Positions 1 through 9,764 of a stretch of DNA of 44,429 nt are shown here, one piece after another. Position numbers and translations under genes: made by a program. The notes beneath the pieces were generated by a model. That model saw nothing but the letters and a program-made list of their open reading frames with translations. It was not told where the DNA came from and searched no databases. The DNA is from an uncultured Bacteroidia bacterium (GTDB lineage Bacteria; Bacteroidota; Bacteroidia; Bacteroidales; Prolixibacteraceae). Position 1 is the first letter of the stretch. Each line of letters opens with the position of its first letter. The DNA lies in contig CAIUUO010000105.1 of NCBI GenBank assembly GCA_903902325.1, forward strand, positions 1 to 44,429, read 5' to 3'.

Positions 1-91
1 TCTCATGTCTCATATCTCATGTCTCATATCTCATGTCTCATATCTCATGTCTCATATCTCATGTCTCATGGCTCATATCTTATATCTCAAC
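1..91. repeat. 7-nt tandem repeat TCTCATR
   Basis: Thirteen consecutive 7-nt units run from the window edge. The first nine alternate strictly TCTCATG/TCTCATA, which makes a 14-nt higher-order unit. The last three (from 71) are degenerate. The array may continue to the left. It lies upstream of the fecR-like gene with about 100 AT-rich bases between. I see no clear TAnnTTTG promoter in those bases. Confidence 0.9.
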
Positions 92-192
92 GCAATATAA
101 ATTTTTATTAATATTTTTTGGATCTGCATACGTGTTTGTCATGACTTGATTGTATTGGTAGCAGATTCGGAATAATAACATCCGTTTGACTG

Positions 193-1173
193 ATGAAAAA
201 AAACCAACACTTATCACAGGATTTTATCCGTCTGCTTGAAGAGCGGAAAAATCAGAATATCGACGACCAGATTTCGGAAGCAGGTCGTATTGTGACAGTA
301 ATTGATTCGGTTGACAGTAAAATAGCCTATGCACAAATTGCAAAAAGGATTCAAAACCGCAAGAGCACGTCGCTTTTTATTCTTACGCTTTCCCGCATTG
401 CCGCCATACTCTTTATTCCTTTATTGATTGCCACAATCTGGCTTTACAATCAGCCCAAAACCCCCGTCATCTCTTTGCCTTTCGCGATGCAGGAGATAAA
501 CAGCCCTCCGGGTATCCGATCCAAAATTGTATTGCCTGACGGATCCAGCGTGTGGCTGAATGCCGGAAGTTCCTTGAAATTCAGAGTGCCCTTTGACAGT
601 TTCTCCCGAGATGTTGCATTGACAGGAGAGGCATTCTTCGATGTAAAAAAGAACCCGGATGCACCGTTTATTGTCCAGTCTGGCACTGCCCGCGTGAAGG
701 TATACGGTACCAGATTCAACTGTAAGGCTTTCTCGGATGAGAACAAAATTGAGGTAGTTCTCGAAGAGGGAAAAGTCAGTCTGAATACCGGAGGAGCGGA
801 TAAAGTAATTGAAAAGATAATGAAACCCGGCGATCGCGCAGTTATTGATAGGTCAGATAATCAGACAAATATCACCAACGAAAAAATAGAGAAGTACATT
901 GCCTGGCACGATGGCAAACTGGTATTTGATGAGACTCCGATGCAGGAAGTCGCGATCCAGTTATCAAGATGGTATGGAGTAGAGGTTGTGATAGATGATC
1001 CCAAAATTATGAAGTACAGGATCACGACTACCTTCGACAATGAATCCTTGCATCAGGTTCTTGAATTACTCAGGATTTCCTCCCCTATTGATATCCAATA
1101 TATTCCGGCAACGGTTGATAACATTACACAGGAACAGACTAAATCGAAAGTAATATTCTCAAGGAAAAACTAA
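193..1173 (+). CDS. FecR-family anti-sigma factor
   Basis: This is a 326-aa inner-membrane regulator of the FecR type. In such systems the protein holds an ECF sigma factor and receives a signal from the periplasmic STN domain of a SusC/TonB receptor. Residues 1-62 are cytoplasmic, about 64-86 form one hydrophobic membrane segment (ending IATIWLYNQ), and about 100-200 form the FecR domain with the typical VWLNAGSSLKF and GEAFFDV motifs. The C-terminal 70 residues, including WYGVEVV, match the usual DUF4974 tail. The neighbouring SusC-like protein has an STN domain, so the pair fits a trans-envelope signalling switch for this locus. The cognate sigma-factor gene is not in the window and probably lies just upstream. 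The ATG at 193 gives full family length. Confidence 0.93.
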   Translation: MKKNQHLSQDFIRLLEERKNQNIDDQISEAGRIVTVIDSVDSKIAYAQIAKRIQNRKSTSLFILTLSRIAAILFIPLLIATIWLYNQPKTPVISLPFAMQEINSPPGIRSKIVLPDGSSVWLNAGSSLKFRVPFDSFSRDVALTGEAFFDVKKNPDAPFIVQSGTARVKVYGTRFNCKAFSDENKIEVVLEEGKVSLNTGGADKVIEKIMKPGDRAVIDRSDNQTNITNEKIEKYIAWHDGKLVFDETPMQEVAIQLSRWYGVEVVIDDPKIMKYRITTTFDNESLHQVLELLRISSPIDIQYIPATVDNITQEQTKSKVIFSRKN

Positions 1174-1224
1174 AAAATTTCAGTACGCCTATGATGAAAA
1201 ATTGACCAAACAACTAAAAACGAA

Positions 1225-1252
1225 GAAAGGAAGTGCTCGAACACTCCCTTTC
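1225..1252 (+). terminator. Stem-loop between fecR-like and susC-like genes
   Basis: GAAAGGAAGTG (1225-1235) can pair with CACTCCCTTTC (1242-1252) with one mismatch and a 6-nt loop. It is not followed by a T-run, so it is more likely a processing or attenuation hairpin in the susC leader than a strong terminator. This is seen in the sequence only; its function is inferred. Confidence 0.5.
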
Positions 1253-1308
1253 CGGTTACCCGATTAAAGGCAGATTAATTCTTGTTACAAATTAAACAGT
1301 TCAAATTT

Positions 1309-4300
1309 ATGAAAAAAATTGTGAATCAATTGTGCTTGTTATATCTGAAGCACAACAAATTACTACTAGCCATGCGAAATTCCCTTCTAATTATTCTCTT
1401 GAGTGCGTTCCAGTCGTTCGCGGTGAGCAGCTACGCACAAAACACGAAGCTTTCGCTGGACATGAAAAATGCCACCGTAAAGGAAGTTCTCCAGCAGATT
1501 GAAAAGCAGAGCGAATTCTATTTTTTGTACAACAGCGACATCGTTGATGTGCAGCGGAAAGTTGATATTACTGTCGAAAACGAGAAAATAGATGAGATTC
1601 TCGCACGGCTTTTCAGCAATGAAAAAATCAATATTGTAGTACGTGACCGTCATATTGTACTGACTCCTGAGAGTGAAAATGCCGAACAGCAAAAGCAGAT
1701 TTCAGGGAAGGTGACAGATGCTACAGGATCCCCGCTCCCAGGTGTCACAGTAATAGTCAAAGGAACCACCGTTGGGATGATCACCGATTCCAATGGTAAC
1801 TACAGCCTATCCAATGTTTCGGCAGGTGCAGTGATGAAATTTTCGTTTGTCGGCATGAAGGTGCAAGAGATTCCTGTCGGTAGTAAAGCGACTATGAATG
1901 TTATACTTATGGATGAATCAATTGGCCTGGAAGAAGTTGTGGCCGTTGGTTACGGAACCCAGAAAAAAGTGAACATGACAGGCGCCGTTTCTGTTGTGAA
2001 AGGGGATGCTTTGGTTAACAGGTCTACGGCCACCGTCTCACAGGCGCTGGAGGGGAAAGTAGCAGGGGTGAATTTCAATACAGGATCCTATGGTTTTGAA
2101 CCGGGTGCGGCGCTCAGCCTTCAGATTCGTGGTCAGGGAACGCCGTTGATTTTAATTGATGGTGTGCCGGGATCCATGAACGGCTTAAATCCGAACGATA
2201 TTGAATCAATGTCTGTACTAAAGGATGCTGCTGCTTCTGCGATTTATGGAGCTCAGGCGCCTTATGGTGTAGTCCTGATTACAACAAAATCCGGTAAAAA
2301 CGATGGGAAACTGAGCATTGAATTTTCTTCATCCGTTTCAAGTATCAAACCAATCCGAATGCCTCACCTGGCAGATTCCTACACTACCGCCCTTGCTTTA
2401 AATGAGGCTTGTATCAACTCAGGAATTACGCCGATGTATACCAATGCAACAATTGACAGGATTATTAAATATCAGGCAGATCCGGTAAATACACCTGAAA
2501 CTGTTCCATCTGCAGCCAATGCGACCCTCTGGGCCAATACATTTGAAAGCAATGCGAATTACGATTGGTTCGATGTTTTTTATGGAAATGGAACCAGGAA
2601 TCAGGAAAACCTGACAGTTAGCGGAGGTTCGAAGACAGTGTCCTATTATGCGTCTGCCGGTCAGATGTATGATGGTGGTATCCTTCAGGTAGGAAAAGAT
2701 AATTACCGCCGATACAACACCGTAGCAAAGTTTGATGCCAACCTGACCAAATGGTTCAAGTTTTCATCCAATACCCGCTACTACAATACACAGAGAAACA
2801 CTCCGGCATATGACAACCAGGGAGATTACGACCTGTTGTTCCACCAGGTGGCAAGGACATTCCCATCCCAGTATATGTATTCACCGAACGGAGTTCTTTC
2901 CATTCAGTCCAAAATCCCATGGACTCGTGATGCGGGGAATGAGAATACTTCAACCAATGATTTCGTCAACCGTTTTACGACGCAAATTACTCCTATGAAA
3001 GGGTGGACGATTGATGCAGACTATTCTTTCCGATTTACAAGTACTGAATTTACTTCCAACAATTTTACGGTATACGAGGATAAAGTGGATGGTACTCCCC
3101 TCATTTCAGGAAGTACTTCACCTTCGATCGTGAAAAAATCTCAGGAGATCTATTTTTACAGTACTCTGAATGCCTACACCACCTATAAATTCGACCTGAA
3201 TGACATCCACCATTTTTCAATTATGGGTGGATACCAACAGGAAAAATCCAAAGACTCTTACTTGTGGGCCAAAAAAAATGACATGGTTTCTCAGGACGTT
3301 CCTGCCATGAATACATCCACCGGTTTGGTTGATGCTACCGACAATCTGTCACAATACGCTACGCAGGGTTTTTTCACCAGGATCAATTACAACTTCAAGG
3401 AAAAATACCTGGTTGAAACAAATGCCAGATACGACGGTACCTACAAATTTGCCAAAGATAAAAGATGGGGTTTCTTTCCTTCCATTTCCTTGGGTTGGAA
3501 TGCCTCCAACGAGAAATTCTTTGAAGATTTAAAATCAAAAATTAATCTGCTGAAAATCAGGTCTTCCTGGGGCTCATTGGGCAATCAACTGACAGCCACA
3601 CCTTATCAGGATCTTCCTTTGATGGGAGTGAATGCCAACCTTGCCTGGTTGCTGAACGGGACGAGGCCCGGGTATACTACGGCACCAAATCTTGTCAATC
3701 AGGATGTAACGTGGGAAACTTCTAGCACCAAAGACCTGGGTATTGATCTGGGAGTATTTCAAAATAAGCTAACCTTTACAGGAGATATTTACCAGCGTGA
3801 TACCTACAATCAATTAGGACCTGCCAATGCACTTCCTGCCGTAATTGGAGTTGCCACATTACCCAAGGCAAACAACATGGAGACTAAAACCAATGGCTGG
3901 GAAACATCGCTCACCTGGCGAGACAAAATAGGAAAAGATTTTGGCTATTCTGTCACTGCCATGATGTTTGATTATCTTTCAAAAGTGACCAATTACAACA
4001 ATCCAACCAACATTCTGACCACATCCTACTCTGGTCAAACCATCGGTGAAATCTGGGGGCTCGTCTCAACCGGATTGATCAAGACACAGGCTGACGCGGA
4101 TAATATTAACACGAAAGGAATTCAGAAGGTTGTTTCCGGACAGGTTTGGAAAACAGGTGATGTTATGTATACGGATTTAAATGGCGATGGCCTGATCACA
4201 TACGGAGACAATACACTTAATAATCCTGGGGACAAGAAAGTAATCGGAAACTCAACTCCAAGGTATCAGTATGGATTGACAATTACTGCCAACTGGAAAG

Positions 4301-4785
4301 GGTTTGACTTTTCCATGTTCTGGCAGGGAGTAGCCAAACGCGACCTGATGTTGAGCGGAAACATGTTCTGGGGCTTTAGCACATCGGTTCAGGGTTCAAT
4401 ATTCCCCGGACATCTGGATTATTACCGTGACGCAGCATCTGATACTTACAAAGGATTGGGTATTAATACAGATAGTTATTGGCCACGTCCTTATGTGGAT
4501 GCCAACATGAATGCAAAGAACCAGCTGACCCAAACCCGTTATTTGCAGAATGGTGCCTATGCACGTTTGAAAACCATGCAGTTGGGATACAATCTGCCCG
4601 AAAAATTACTACATCTGGTTAAGCTGCAAAATCTTTACCTGTACGTAACCGGGGAAAATTTGTGGACAATTACCAAGATGCCAGAGCACTTCGATCCTGA
4701 AACAGCAAATATTGGCGTCAGGGGAAATGGCAAGTCCTATTTTTCTCAGGCAGCATTTACTGTAGGTATGAACGTTAAATTCTAA
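1309..4785 (+). CDS. SusC-family TonB-dependent outer-membrane glycan transporter with STN domain
   Basis: This is the outer-membrane porin of a PUL, importing oligosaccharides with TonB energy and working with the SusD-like lipoprotein encoded next. From the ATG at 1309 it is about 1158 aa. An upstream in-frame start at 1282 would add nine residues ahead of the MKKIVNQLC start and is less likely. A signal segment ends near SSYAQ. An STN domain follows (about 45-115, with VKEVLQQIEKQSEFYFLY), then a CarboxypepD_reg-like domain (GKVTDATGSPLPGVTV) and a plug domain with PLILIDGVPGSMN and SVLKDAAASAIYG. The remainder is the beta-barrel, ending FTVGMNVKF. The STN domain marks it as a signalling receptor paired with the FecR protein upstream. 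Confidence 0.97.
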   Translation: MKKIVNQLCLLYLKHNKLLLAMRNSLLIILLSAFQSFAVSSYAQNTKLSLDMKNATVKEVLQQIEKQSEFYFLYNSDIVDVQRKVDITVENEKIDEILARLFSNEKINIVVRDRHIVLTPESENAEQQKQISGKVTDATGSPLPGVTVIVKGTTVGMITDSNGNYSLSNVSAGAVMKFSFVGMKVQEIPVGSKATMNVILMDESIGLEEVVAVGYGTQKKVNMTGAVSVVKGDALVNRSTATVSQALEGKVAGVNFNTGSYGFEPGAALSLQIRGQGTPLILIDGVPGSMNGLNPNDIESMSVLKDAAASAIYGAQAPYGVVLITTKSGKNDGKLSIEFSSSVSSIKPIRMPHLADSYTTALALNEACINSGITPMYTNATIDRIIKYQADPVNTPETVPSAANATLWANTFESNANYDWFDVFYGNGTRNQENLTVSGGSKTVSYYASAGQMYDGGILQVGKDNYRRYNTVAKFDANLTKWFKFSSNTRYYNTQRNTPAYDNQGDYDLLFHQVARTFPSQYMYSPNGVLSIQSKIPWTRDAGNENTSTNDFVNRFTTQITPMKGWTIDADYSFRFTSTEFTSNNFTVYEDKVDGTPLISGSTSPSIVKKSQEIYFYSTLNAYTTYKFDLNDIHHFSIMGGYQQEKSKDSYLWAKKNDMVSQDVPAMNTSTGLVDATDNLSQYATQGFFTRINYNFKEKYLVETNARYDGTYKFAKDKRWGFFPSISLGWNASNEKFFEDLKSKINLLKIRSSWGSLGNQLTATPYQDLPLMGVNANLAWLLNGTRPGYTTAPNLVNQDVTWETSSTKDLGIDLGVFQNKLTFTGDIYQRDTYNQLGPANALPAVIGVATLPKANNMETKTNGWETSLTWRDKIGKDFGYSVTAMMFDYLSKVTNYNNPTNILTTSYSGQTIGEIWGLVSTGLIKTQADADNINTKGIQKVVSGQVWKTGDVMYTDLNGDGLITYGDNTLNNPGDKKVIGNSTPRYQYGLTITANWKGFDFSMFWQGVAKRDLMLSGNMFWGFSTSVQGSIFPGHLDYYRDAASDTYKGLGINTDSYWPRPYVDANMNAKNQLTQTRYLQNGAYARLKTMQLGYNLPEKLLHLVKLQNLYLYVTGENLWTITKMPEHFDPETANIGVRGNGKSYFSQAAFTVGMNVKF

Positions 4786-4798
4786 AAACTTGAAAAAC

Positions 4799-6553
4799 AT
4801 GAAAAAGACAATATTATATATGGGATTGATTTCCCTACTGATTTCATGCAGCAATTTTCTGGACAGGGAGCCACTGGATCAGATTTCAACTGATCAGTAC
4901 TGGCACACGGCAAAGGATCTTGCCAACTATACCCTTCAATTTTATGTCAATTTCCCGAATCATAAAAATATTTCTTCGGGATATACAGGTGCTATGGGTT
5001 GGGACGCCTTCAGGGGTTCAGATCACCAGATCATTCAGACTCCTGTAACACAAATGAATGGAACCAGAAGTGTGTCGCAGTCTGGTAATGGATGGAGTTG
5101 GTCCAATGTTCGTTCCGTAAACATTTTCTTTGAGAATTACGGGAAGGTAATTGAAAAGCCGGAGAACATCTCCCATTTTGTTGGGGAGGCACACTTTTTT
5201 AAGGCGATGTTCTATTTTGATCTTGTCAGGGCTTTTGGTGATGTTCCATGGTATACCAACTCCATGCAGATGGATTCTCCGGAACTTTACAATGCCCGCA
5301 CGCCAAGGACACAGGTTGTGGACTCCATTCTCTGGCATCTTGACAAGGCTGTTGAACAACTTAAATACCTGAAAGATGCAGATGGTGGAAGCAACAGGTT
5401 AAGCAAAGAGGCCGCTTTGATCTATAAGTCAAGGGTAGCCCTGTTCGAAGGAAGCTGGCAGAAATATCATGCCGGAACTCCATTTGGTACAGCCGGTGCT
5501 TCTCCATCCAAGTATTTTCAGGCTGCAGTCCAGGCTGCAACCGAATTGATGACTCCCGGTAAATATAAAGTGGGAATTTATAACACGGGAAATCCAACCA
5601 CGGACTACAACGCGATATTTTCGCAAACCAATCTTGCTTCATTCACCGAAGCCGTGTTGTGGTGTAAATTTGACAAAACCCAAACTACTTTTTCCCATAA
5701 CTTCCAGCAGTATGTCACCCAAAATACTTCTCAGGTTAGCATCACCATGGAGATGGTCAAAAACTACCTTGGGAAGGATGGAAATCCCTATGACTATAAT
5801 ACGCTTGCAAAGACTTCTCCCGGCACGCCTTTCCTGAGCAAAATTGCAACGGATTGTGATCCAAGGCTTGCCCAGGTTATCTGGACTCCGGGACAAGTTA
5901 TGTGGGACAACTCTGGAGGTAAGGTGCTTTTTGTGAAACCCAATCTGGATAAATCTGGAGAAGCGAAGAACCATACAGGATTTCAAATGAAAAAAGGAGC
6001 AGATCCTAAGGATCCTACTGCCGGAGGTGCACAAGGGTTTAGTACAGCTTGTGAAACAGCTTCTATCGTTTTCCGTTATGCGGAAGCATTGTTAAACTAT
6101 GCCGAAGCCCAAGCTGAACTTGGACAACCCGTGAATTACGCTGCATCCCTGAATTTGCTCCGCAAAAGGGCAGGCATGCCTGATTTCAAGGTTGTTTCTG
6201 ATCCGGATCGCACCAGCTATGCCGATTTTGGCTATGCCCTGACAGATGAATTGCAGGAGATCCGCAGGGAAAGAGCCGTAGAGCTGGCTTGCGAGGGATT
6301 CCGTTATGACGATTGGAAACGCTGGAGAGGTCATGCCCTTTTCAAAACCAAACGCCCTCATGGATTTCCGTACCTGAAATCGGAATATGCCGCTTCGCTT
6401 GCAGTACTGACAGATGCGAATTCACTGGTCGACCCATATAAAACGGTAATTCCGAATGGCTATCAATTTTTGGAAGGAAGAGATTACCTTGATTGCATTC
6501 CGACCAATGAGATAACCATGAATCCAAAACTGACCCAGAATCCGGGTTGGTAA
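4799..6553 (+). CDS. SusD-family outer-membrane glycan-binding lipoprotein
   Basis: This cell-surface lipoprotein caps the SusC barrel and captures glycan. The chosen ATG at 4799 gives about 584 aa. It starts MKKTILYMGLISLLISC, a lipoprotein signal with the lipidated Cys near residue 17. The mature start SNFLDREPLDQISTD is typical of SusD. TPR-like helices follow (FVGEAHFFKAMFYFDLVRAFGDVP) and a C-terminal half with RYAEALLNYAEAQAELG and IRRERAVELACEGFRYDDW, both hallmark SusD/RagB segments. It starts 13 bases after the susC stop, so the two are co-transcribed. Confidence 0.97.
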   Translation: MKKTILYMGLISLLISCSNFLDREPLDQISTDQYWHTAKDLANYTLQFYVNFPNHKNISSGYTGAMGWDAFRGSDHQIIQTPVTQMNGTRSVSQSGNGWSWSNVRSVNIFFENYGKVIEKPENISHFVGEAHFFKAMFYFDLVRAFGDVPWYTNSMQMDSPELYNARTPRTQVVDSILWHLDKAVEQLKYLKDADGGSNRLSKEAALIYKSRVALFEGSWQKYHAGTPFGTAGASPSKYFQAAVQAATELMTPGKYKVGIYNTGNPTTDYNAIFSQTNLASFTEAVLWCKFDKTQTTFSHNFQQYVTQNTSQVSITMEMVKNYLGKDGNPYDYNTLAKTSPGTPFLSKIATDCDPRLAQVIWTPGQVMWDNSGGKVLFVKPNLDKSGEAKNHTGFQMKKGADPKDPTAGGAQGFSTACETASIVFRYAEALLNYAEAQAELGQPVNYAASLNLLRKRAGMPDFKVVSDPDRTSYADFGYALTDELQEIRRERAVELACEGFRYDDWKRWRGHALFKTKRPHGFPYLKSEYAASLAVLTDANSLVDPYKTVIPNGYQFLEGRDYLDCIPTNEITMNPKLTQNPGW

Positions 6554-6578
6554 GAGAGTCGTTTTTTTTCATAGATTT

Positions 6579-6608
6579 ATTAGGGGTACCTTTTGGGGTA
6601 TCCCTAAT
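6579..6608 (+). terminator. Stem-loop after susD-like gene
   Basis: ATTAGGGGTACC (6579-6590) pairs with GGTATCCCTAAT (6597-6608), a 12-bp stem with one G-T pair and a 6-nt loop. A C/T-rich tract follows rather than a clean T-run. Its placement between susD and the enzyme genes fits partial termination or mRNA stabilisation that raises susCD message over the enzymes. The role is inferred. Confidence 0.55.
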
Positions 6609-6684
6609 TCTCTCTCAACTGACTATTTGATTTGTTCTCCCCATTGATCTCTTTCTAAGATTTTAAAATCAAAATATTCAAAGG

Positions 6685-8256
6685 ATGAAACATCAGCTAC
6701 TTCTAGTTCTAATATTTCTTGGCGCTACCCTGAATGCGTTGAATGTTATTGGGCAAAATCCCATCCTAATTATTCCCAAACCTCGAATGGCAGAACAATC
6801 CCGCGGTGTATTCACGCTAAATCCAAAGACTTCCCTGTTTGCACCCGATGGATTACTTAAAAAAGCGAAACAATTGAAGGGATATTTTGAACCCGCTCTT
6901 GGCTATGACCTGTCTATATCTTCCAAGCGCGCCAACAAGGATCTCATTGAATTCAAACTTGACAATACGCTGAAGAGGCTTGGAGAGGAAGGTTACCAGT
7001 TGAAAATCACTCCCGAAAAAGTATCACTGACAGCCTTCACTGAAAAAGGAATCTTCTGGGGTATTCAAACAATTAGGCAGCTGTTGCCGAATCAAATCAA
7101 CAGGTCAGCCACTGTAAAAGGGGTTGCCTGGGAAATCCCCTGCGTTAGTATAGAAGACAACCCCCGGTTCAAATGGCGCGGACTGATGCTCGATTGCAGC
7201 CGAACCTTTATCCCGAAAGAGCAGGTAAAGAAATACCTGGAGGCAATGTCCTATTTCAAAATGAACGTATTGCACATGCACCTTACCGATGACCAGGGAT
7301 GGAGGCTCGAAATTAAAAAATATCCAGAACTGACTTCAATCTGTTCAAAATTTCATGAATCATTCAGGGAACCCAAAGAGAATGAGGGATTTTATTCCCA
7401 GGATGATATCAGGGAACTCGTTGAATTTGCCGCACAAAGAAATATCGAAATCGTTCCTGAAATTGAAATGCCAGGACATACCACAGAGGTATTTGCGGCT
7501 TTCCCACAACTCTCCTGCACCGGAGACACCCTCAAAATCCATCCATGGACAAAGGGCGCGGGAGTACACAACGAAGTATTTTGTGCCGGGAATGAGAAAA
7601 CCTTTGAATTTCTGGAGAATGTCCTGAAGGAGGTAGCTGAGCTTTTCCCATCTGCCTATATCCATATTGGGGGAGATGAAGCGCCAAAAATGTATTGGAA
7701 AGCCTGTCCGAAATGCCAGGCCAGAATCAAGGATAACGGACTGAAGGATGAGAATGAATTGCAAAGTTGGTTTGTAAAAAGAATCGAAAAATACGTGAAC
7801 AGCAAGGGTAAAAAACTGATCGGCTGGGACGAAATTATGGATGGCGGATTAAGCAGCAGCGCCACTGTCATGTATTGGAGAGCCTGGGACAAATCGGTTG
7901 TACAAAAGATTCCTCTTATTGAAAATGACATCGTCATGACTCCAACCTCCCATTGCTATTTTGATTATACCTACGAAAAAATCTCAACAGAAAGGGTCTA
8001 TTCCTATGAACCGATACCTGCAGGGATGTCTGGCGATAAAACCCAAAAGATTCTTGGTGTTCAGGCTAACTTCTGGTCGCATCTCGACCGGACTGCCCCA
8101 CGAATGGACCAGCAACTTTTTCCGCGGATTATCGCATTGGCTGAAGTTGCATGGACAGATCCTGGGAAAAGGGATTGGATTGATTTTAAATCACGTCTGG
8201 AACCAAAGCTTACATATTTAGATATCACAGGCATAAATTACTTTGGGAAAAAGTAG
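6685..8256 (+). CDS. GH20 beta-N-acetylhexosaminidase
   Basis: This is a secreted exo-hydrolase of 523 aa that removes terminal beta-GlcNAc or beta-GalNAc by substrate-assisted catalysis. An N-terminal signal peptide ends near VIGQ. A GH20b-type N-domain covers about 28-155 and the catalytic barrel begins at RFKWRGLMLDCSRTF. The catalytic pair is Asp331-Glu332 in HIGGDEAPK, and HLTDDQGWRLEIKKYPELT is also diagnostic. The length is normal for bacterial GH20. It is the first enzyme after susCD, followed 24 bases later by a sulfatase, which suggests desulfation and removal of sulfated HexNAc. Specificity for GlcNAc versus GalNAc cannot be read from the sequence. Confidence 0.95.
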   Translation: MKHQLLLVLIFLGATLNALNVIGQNPILIIPKPRMAEQSRGVFTLNPKTSLFAPDGLLKKAKQLKGYFEPALGYDLSISSKRANKDLIEFKLDNTLKRLGEEGYQLKITPEKVSLTAFTEKGIFWGIQTIRQLLPNQINRSATVKGVAWEIPCVSIEDNPRFKWRGLMLDCSRTFIPKEQVKKYLEAMSYFKMNVLHMHLTDDQGWRLEIKKYPELTSICSKFHESFREPKENEGFYSQDDIRELVEFAAQRNIEIVPEIEMPGHTTEVFAAFPQLSCTGDTLKIHPWTKGAGVHNEVFCAGNEKTFEFLENVLKEVAELFPSAYIHIGGDEAPKMYWKACPKCQARIKDNGLKDENELQSWFVKRIEKYVNSKGKKLIGWDEIMDGGLSSSATVMYWRAWDKSVVQKIPLIENDIVMTPTSHCYFDYTYEKISTERVYSYEPIPAGMSGDKTQKILGVQANFWSHLDRTAPRMDQQLFPRIIALAEVAWTDPGKRDWIDFKSRLEPKLTYLDITGINYFGKK

Positions 8257-8279
8257 TTGACTCTTGTTAAATTAAAAGG

Positions 8280-9764
8280 ATGTCCCCGAAAATCAGAAGG
8301 TGTGGTTATTCATTGTCCCTAACCTCTTTTGCGGTTATGTCAATTGTGGCAGGGAATTGCTTTGGTAAAAACAATCACTCTCAGGCCAACAAGCCCAATA
8401 TCATCTTTATCATGGCGGATGATCATGGATTGCAAGCTATAAGCAGTTACGGGAGCAAGCTGATCCAAACACCGGGAATTGACAGGCTGGCAAAGGAGGG
8501 GATGAGGTTTACCAATTGTTTTAATGTCAATTCATTGTGCGCCCCAAGCCGCGCAGCTCTCATAACCGGAAAGTACAATTCCCAAAATGGTGTTTTACGG
8601 ATTGGGGATCGTCTGGATGAAAAGCAGAAAACTTTCCCAATGATCCTGCAAAGATCAGGTTATCAAACGGCCCTTATTGGCAAATGGCACCTGGAGTCAG
8701 AGCCTCAGGGATTTGATTACTATAAAGTACTCCCCGGTCAGGGGAAATACTTTGACTGTCCGATGAAAGAGAAGGGACAACCCTGGATATCCGGAAACAC
8801 GGGGGGGAAAATTGAAAAAGGTTTTATAACGGATGTGATTACAGATCAATCGATTGAGTGGTTAAAAAAAACGGATCCCCAAAAACCTTTCTTCCTGATG
8901 GTTCACCACAAGGCGCCCCATACTCCGCACCAGTATCCCCCAAAGTATTCCGGATTGTATGCAGACAAGGATTTGCCGTTACCTTCAACTTTTGGAGATA
9001 CCTATGAGGGTAAAAATGAACAATTGTCGACTGGAAATGCAGGCTTTTCGCGTTTGGACCACATCTATCCGGACCATTTTACAGAAAAAATTCCTCCGGC
9101 GATGACTCCTGACCAGTACAAAAACTGGGCCTACCAGAACTTTTTCAAAGGGTACCTGAGACTTGTGGCATCATTGGATGACAATGTCGCCCGATTGCTG
9201 GATTATCTGGACCAATCTGGCTTAGCCAAAAATACAATTGTTGTCTATACTTCGGACAACGGTTTCTTCATTGGTGAGCATGGACTTTTCAATAAAATGT
9301 GGATGTATGAAGAATCCATGAGGCTACCTCTGATCGTGAGATATCCGGGTCATATAAAAGCTGGAATGGTTAATTCGGATTTGGTTTCCATTCTTGATTT
9401 TGCTCCGACATTTGTTGATTACGCCGATTGCGGGGTTCAGCCTGAACTGCAGGGGATGAGTATCATACCATTGCTGAATGGGGAAAGCCCAAATAAATGG
9501 CGGGATGGGATTTATTACCATTATTATGACCAGTACGAAGTTCCTGAACAGGAGGGAATTCGCACAAAGGATTTCAAATTAATCAGATTTTTAGATGGTA
9601 AGGACAAAACATTTGAAGAGTTGTATGATTTAAAAACGGATCCCGGTGAATTGAAAAATCTTTACCTCAGTCCTCATTATTTACAAGAGAGAAACAGGCT
9701 TGAGACAGAACTTAAGCATCTGAAAGAAAAGTATGAATCAGTCAATAAAGCAATTGCAAAATGA
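8280..9764 (+). CDS. S1-family sulfatase (CAPSR), N-acetylglucosamine-6-sulfatase-like
   Basis: This formylglycine sulfatase (494 aa) hydrolyses sulfate esters on sugars in the periplasm. A signal-like N-terminus (residues 1-30) precedes NIIFIMADDHG, the metal-binding start of the sulfatase fold. The active-site Cys87 lies in CAPSR, which is converted to formylglycine. Also conserved are GKWHLESEP, HHKAPHTPHQYP and the C-terminal metal site YTSDNGFFIGEHG. The overall pattern (DDHGLQAISSYGS and the GKYNSQNG run after the motif) resembles heparin/GlcNAc-6-O-sulfatases of the S1_11 type. That subfamily call is a judgement without alignment. Its stop overlaps the next start (ATGA at 9761-9764), so translation is coupled. 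Confidence 0.93.
   Translation: MSPKIRRCGYSLSLTSFAVMSIVAGNCFGKNNHSQANKPNIIFIMADDHGLQAISSYGSKLIQTPGIDRLAKEGMRFTNCFNVNSLCAPSRAALITGKYNSQNGVLRIGDRLDEKQKTFPMILQRSGYQTALIGKWHLESEPQGFDYYKVLPGQGKYFDCPMKEKGQPWISGNTGGKIEKGFITDVITDQSIEWLKKTDPQKPFFLMVHHKAPHTPHQYPPKYSGLYADKDLPLPSTFGDTYEGKNEQLSTGNAGFSRLDHIYPDHFTEKIPPAMTPDQYKNWAYQNFFKGYLRLVASLDDNVARLLDYLDQSGLAKNTIVVYTSDNGFFIGEHGLFNKMWMYEESMRLPLIVRYPGHIKAGMVNSDLVSILDFAPTFVDYADCGVQPELQGMSIIPLLNGESPNKWRDGIYYHYYDQYEVPEQEGIRTKDFKLIRFLDGKDKTFEELYDLKTDPGELKNLYLSPHYLQERNRLETELKHLKEKYESVNKAIAK

Noticed and set aside
1..91. Possible CRISPR array at the left edge
   Set aside because: Units are 7 nt with no unique spacers, so this is a simple tandem repeat. No cas genes are present.
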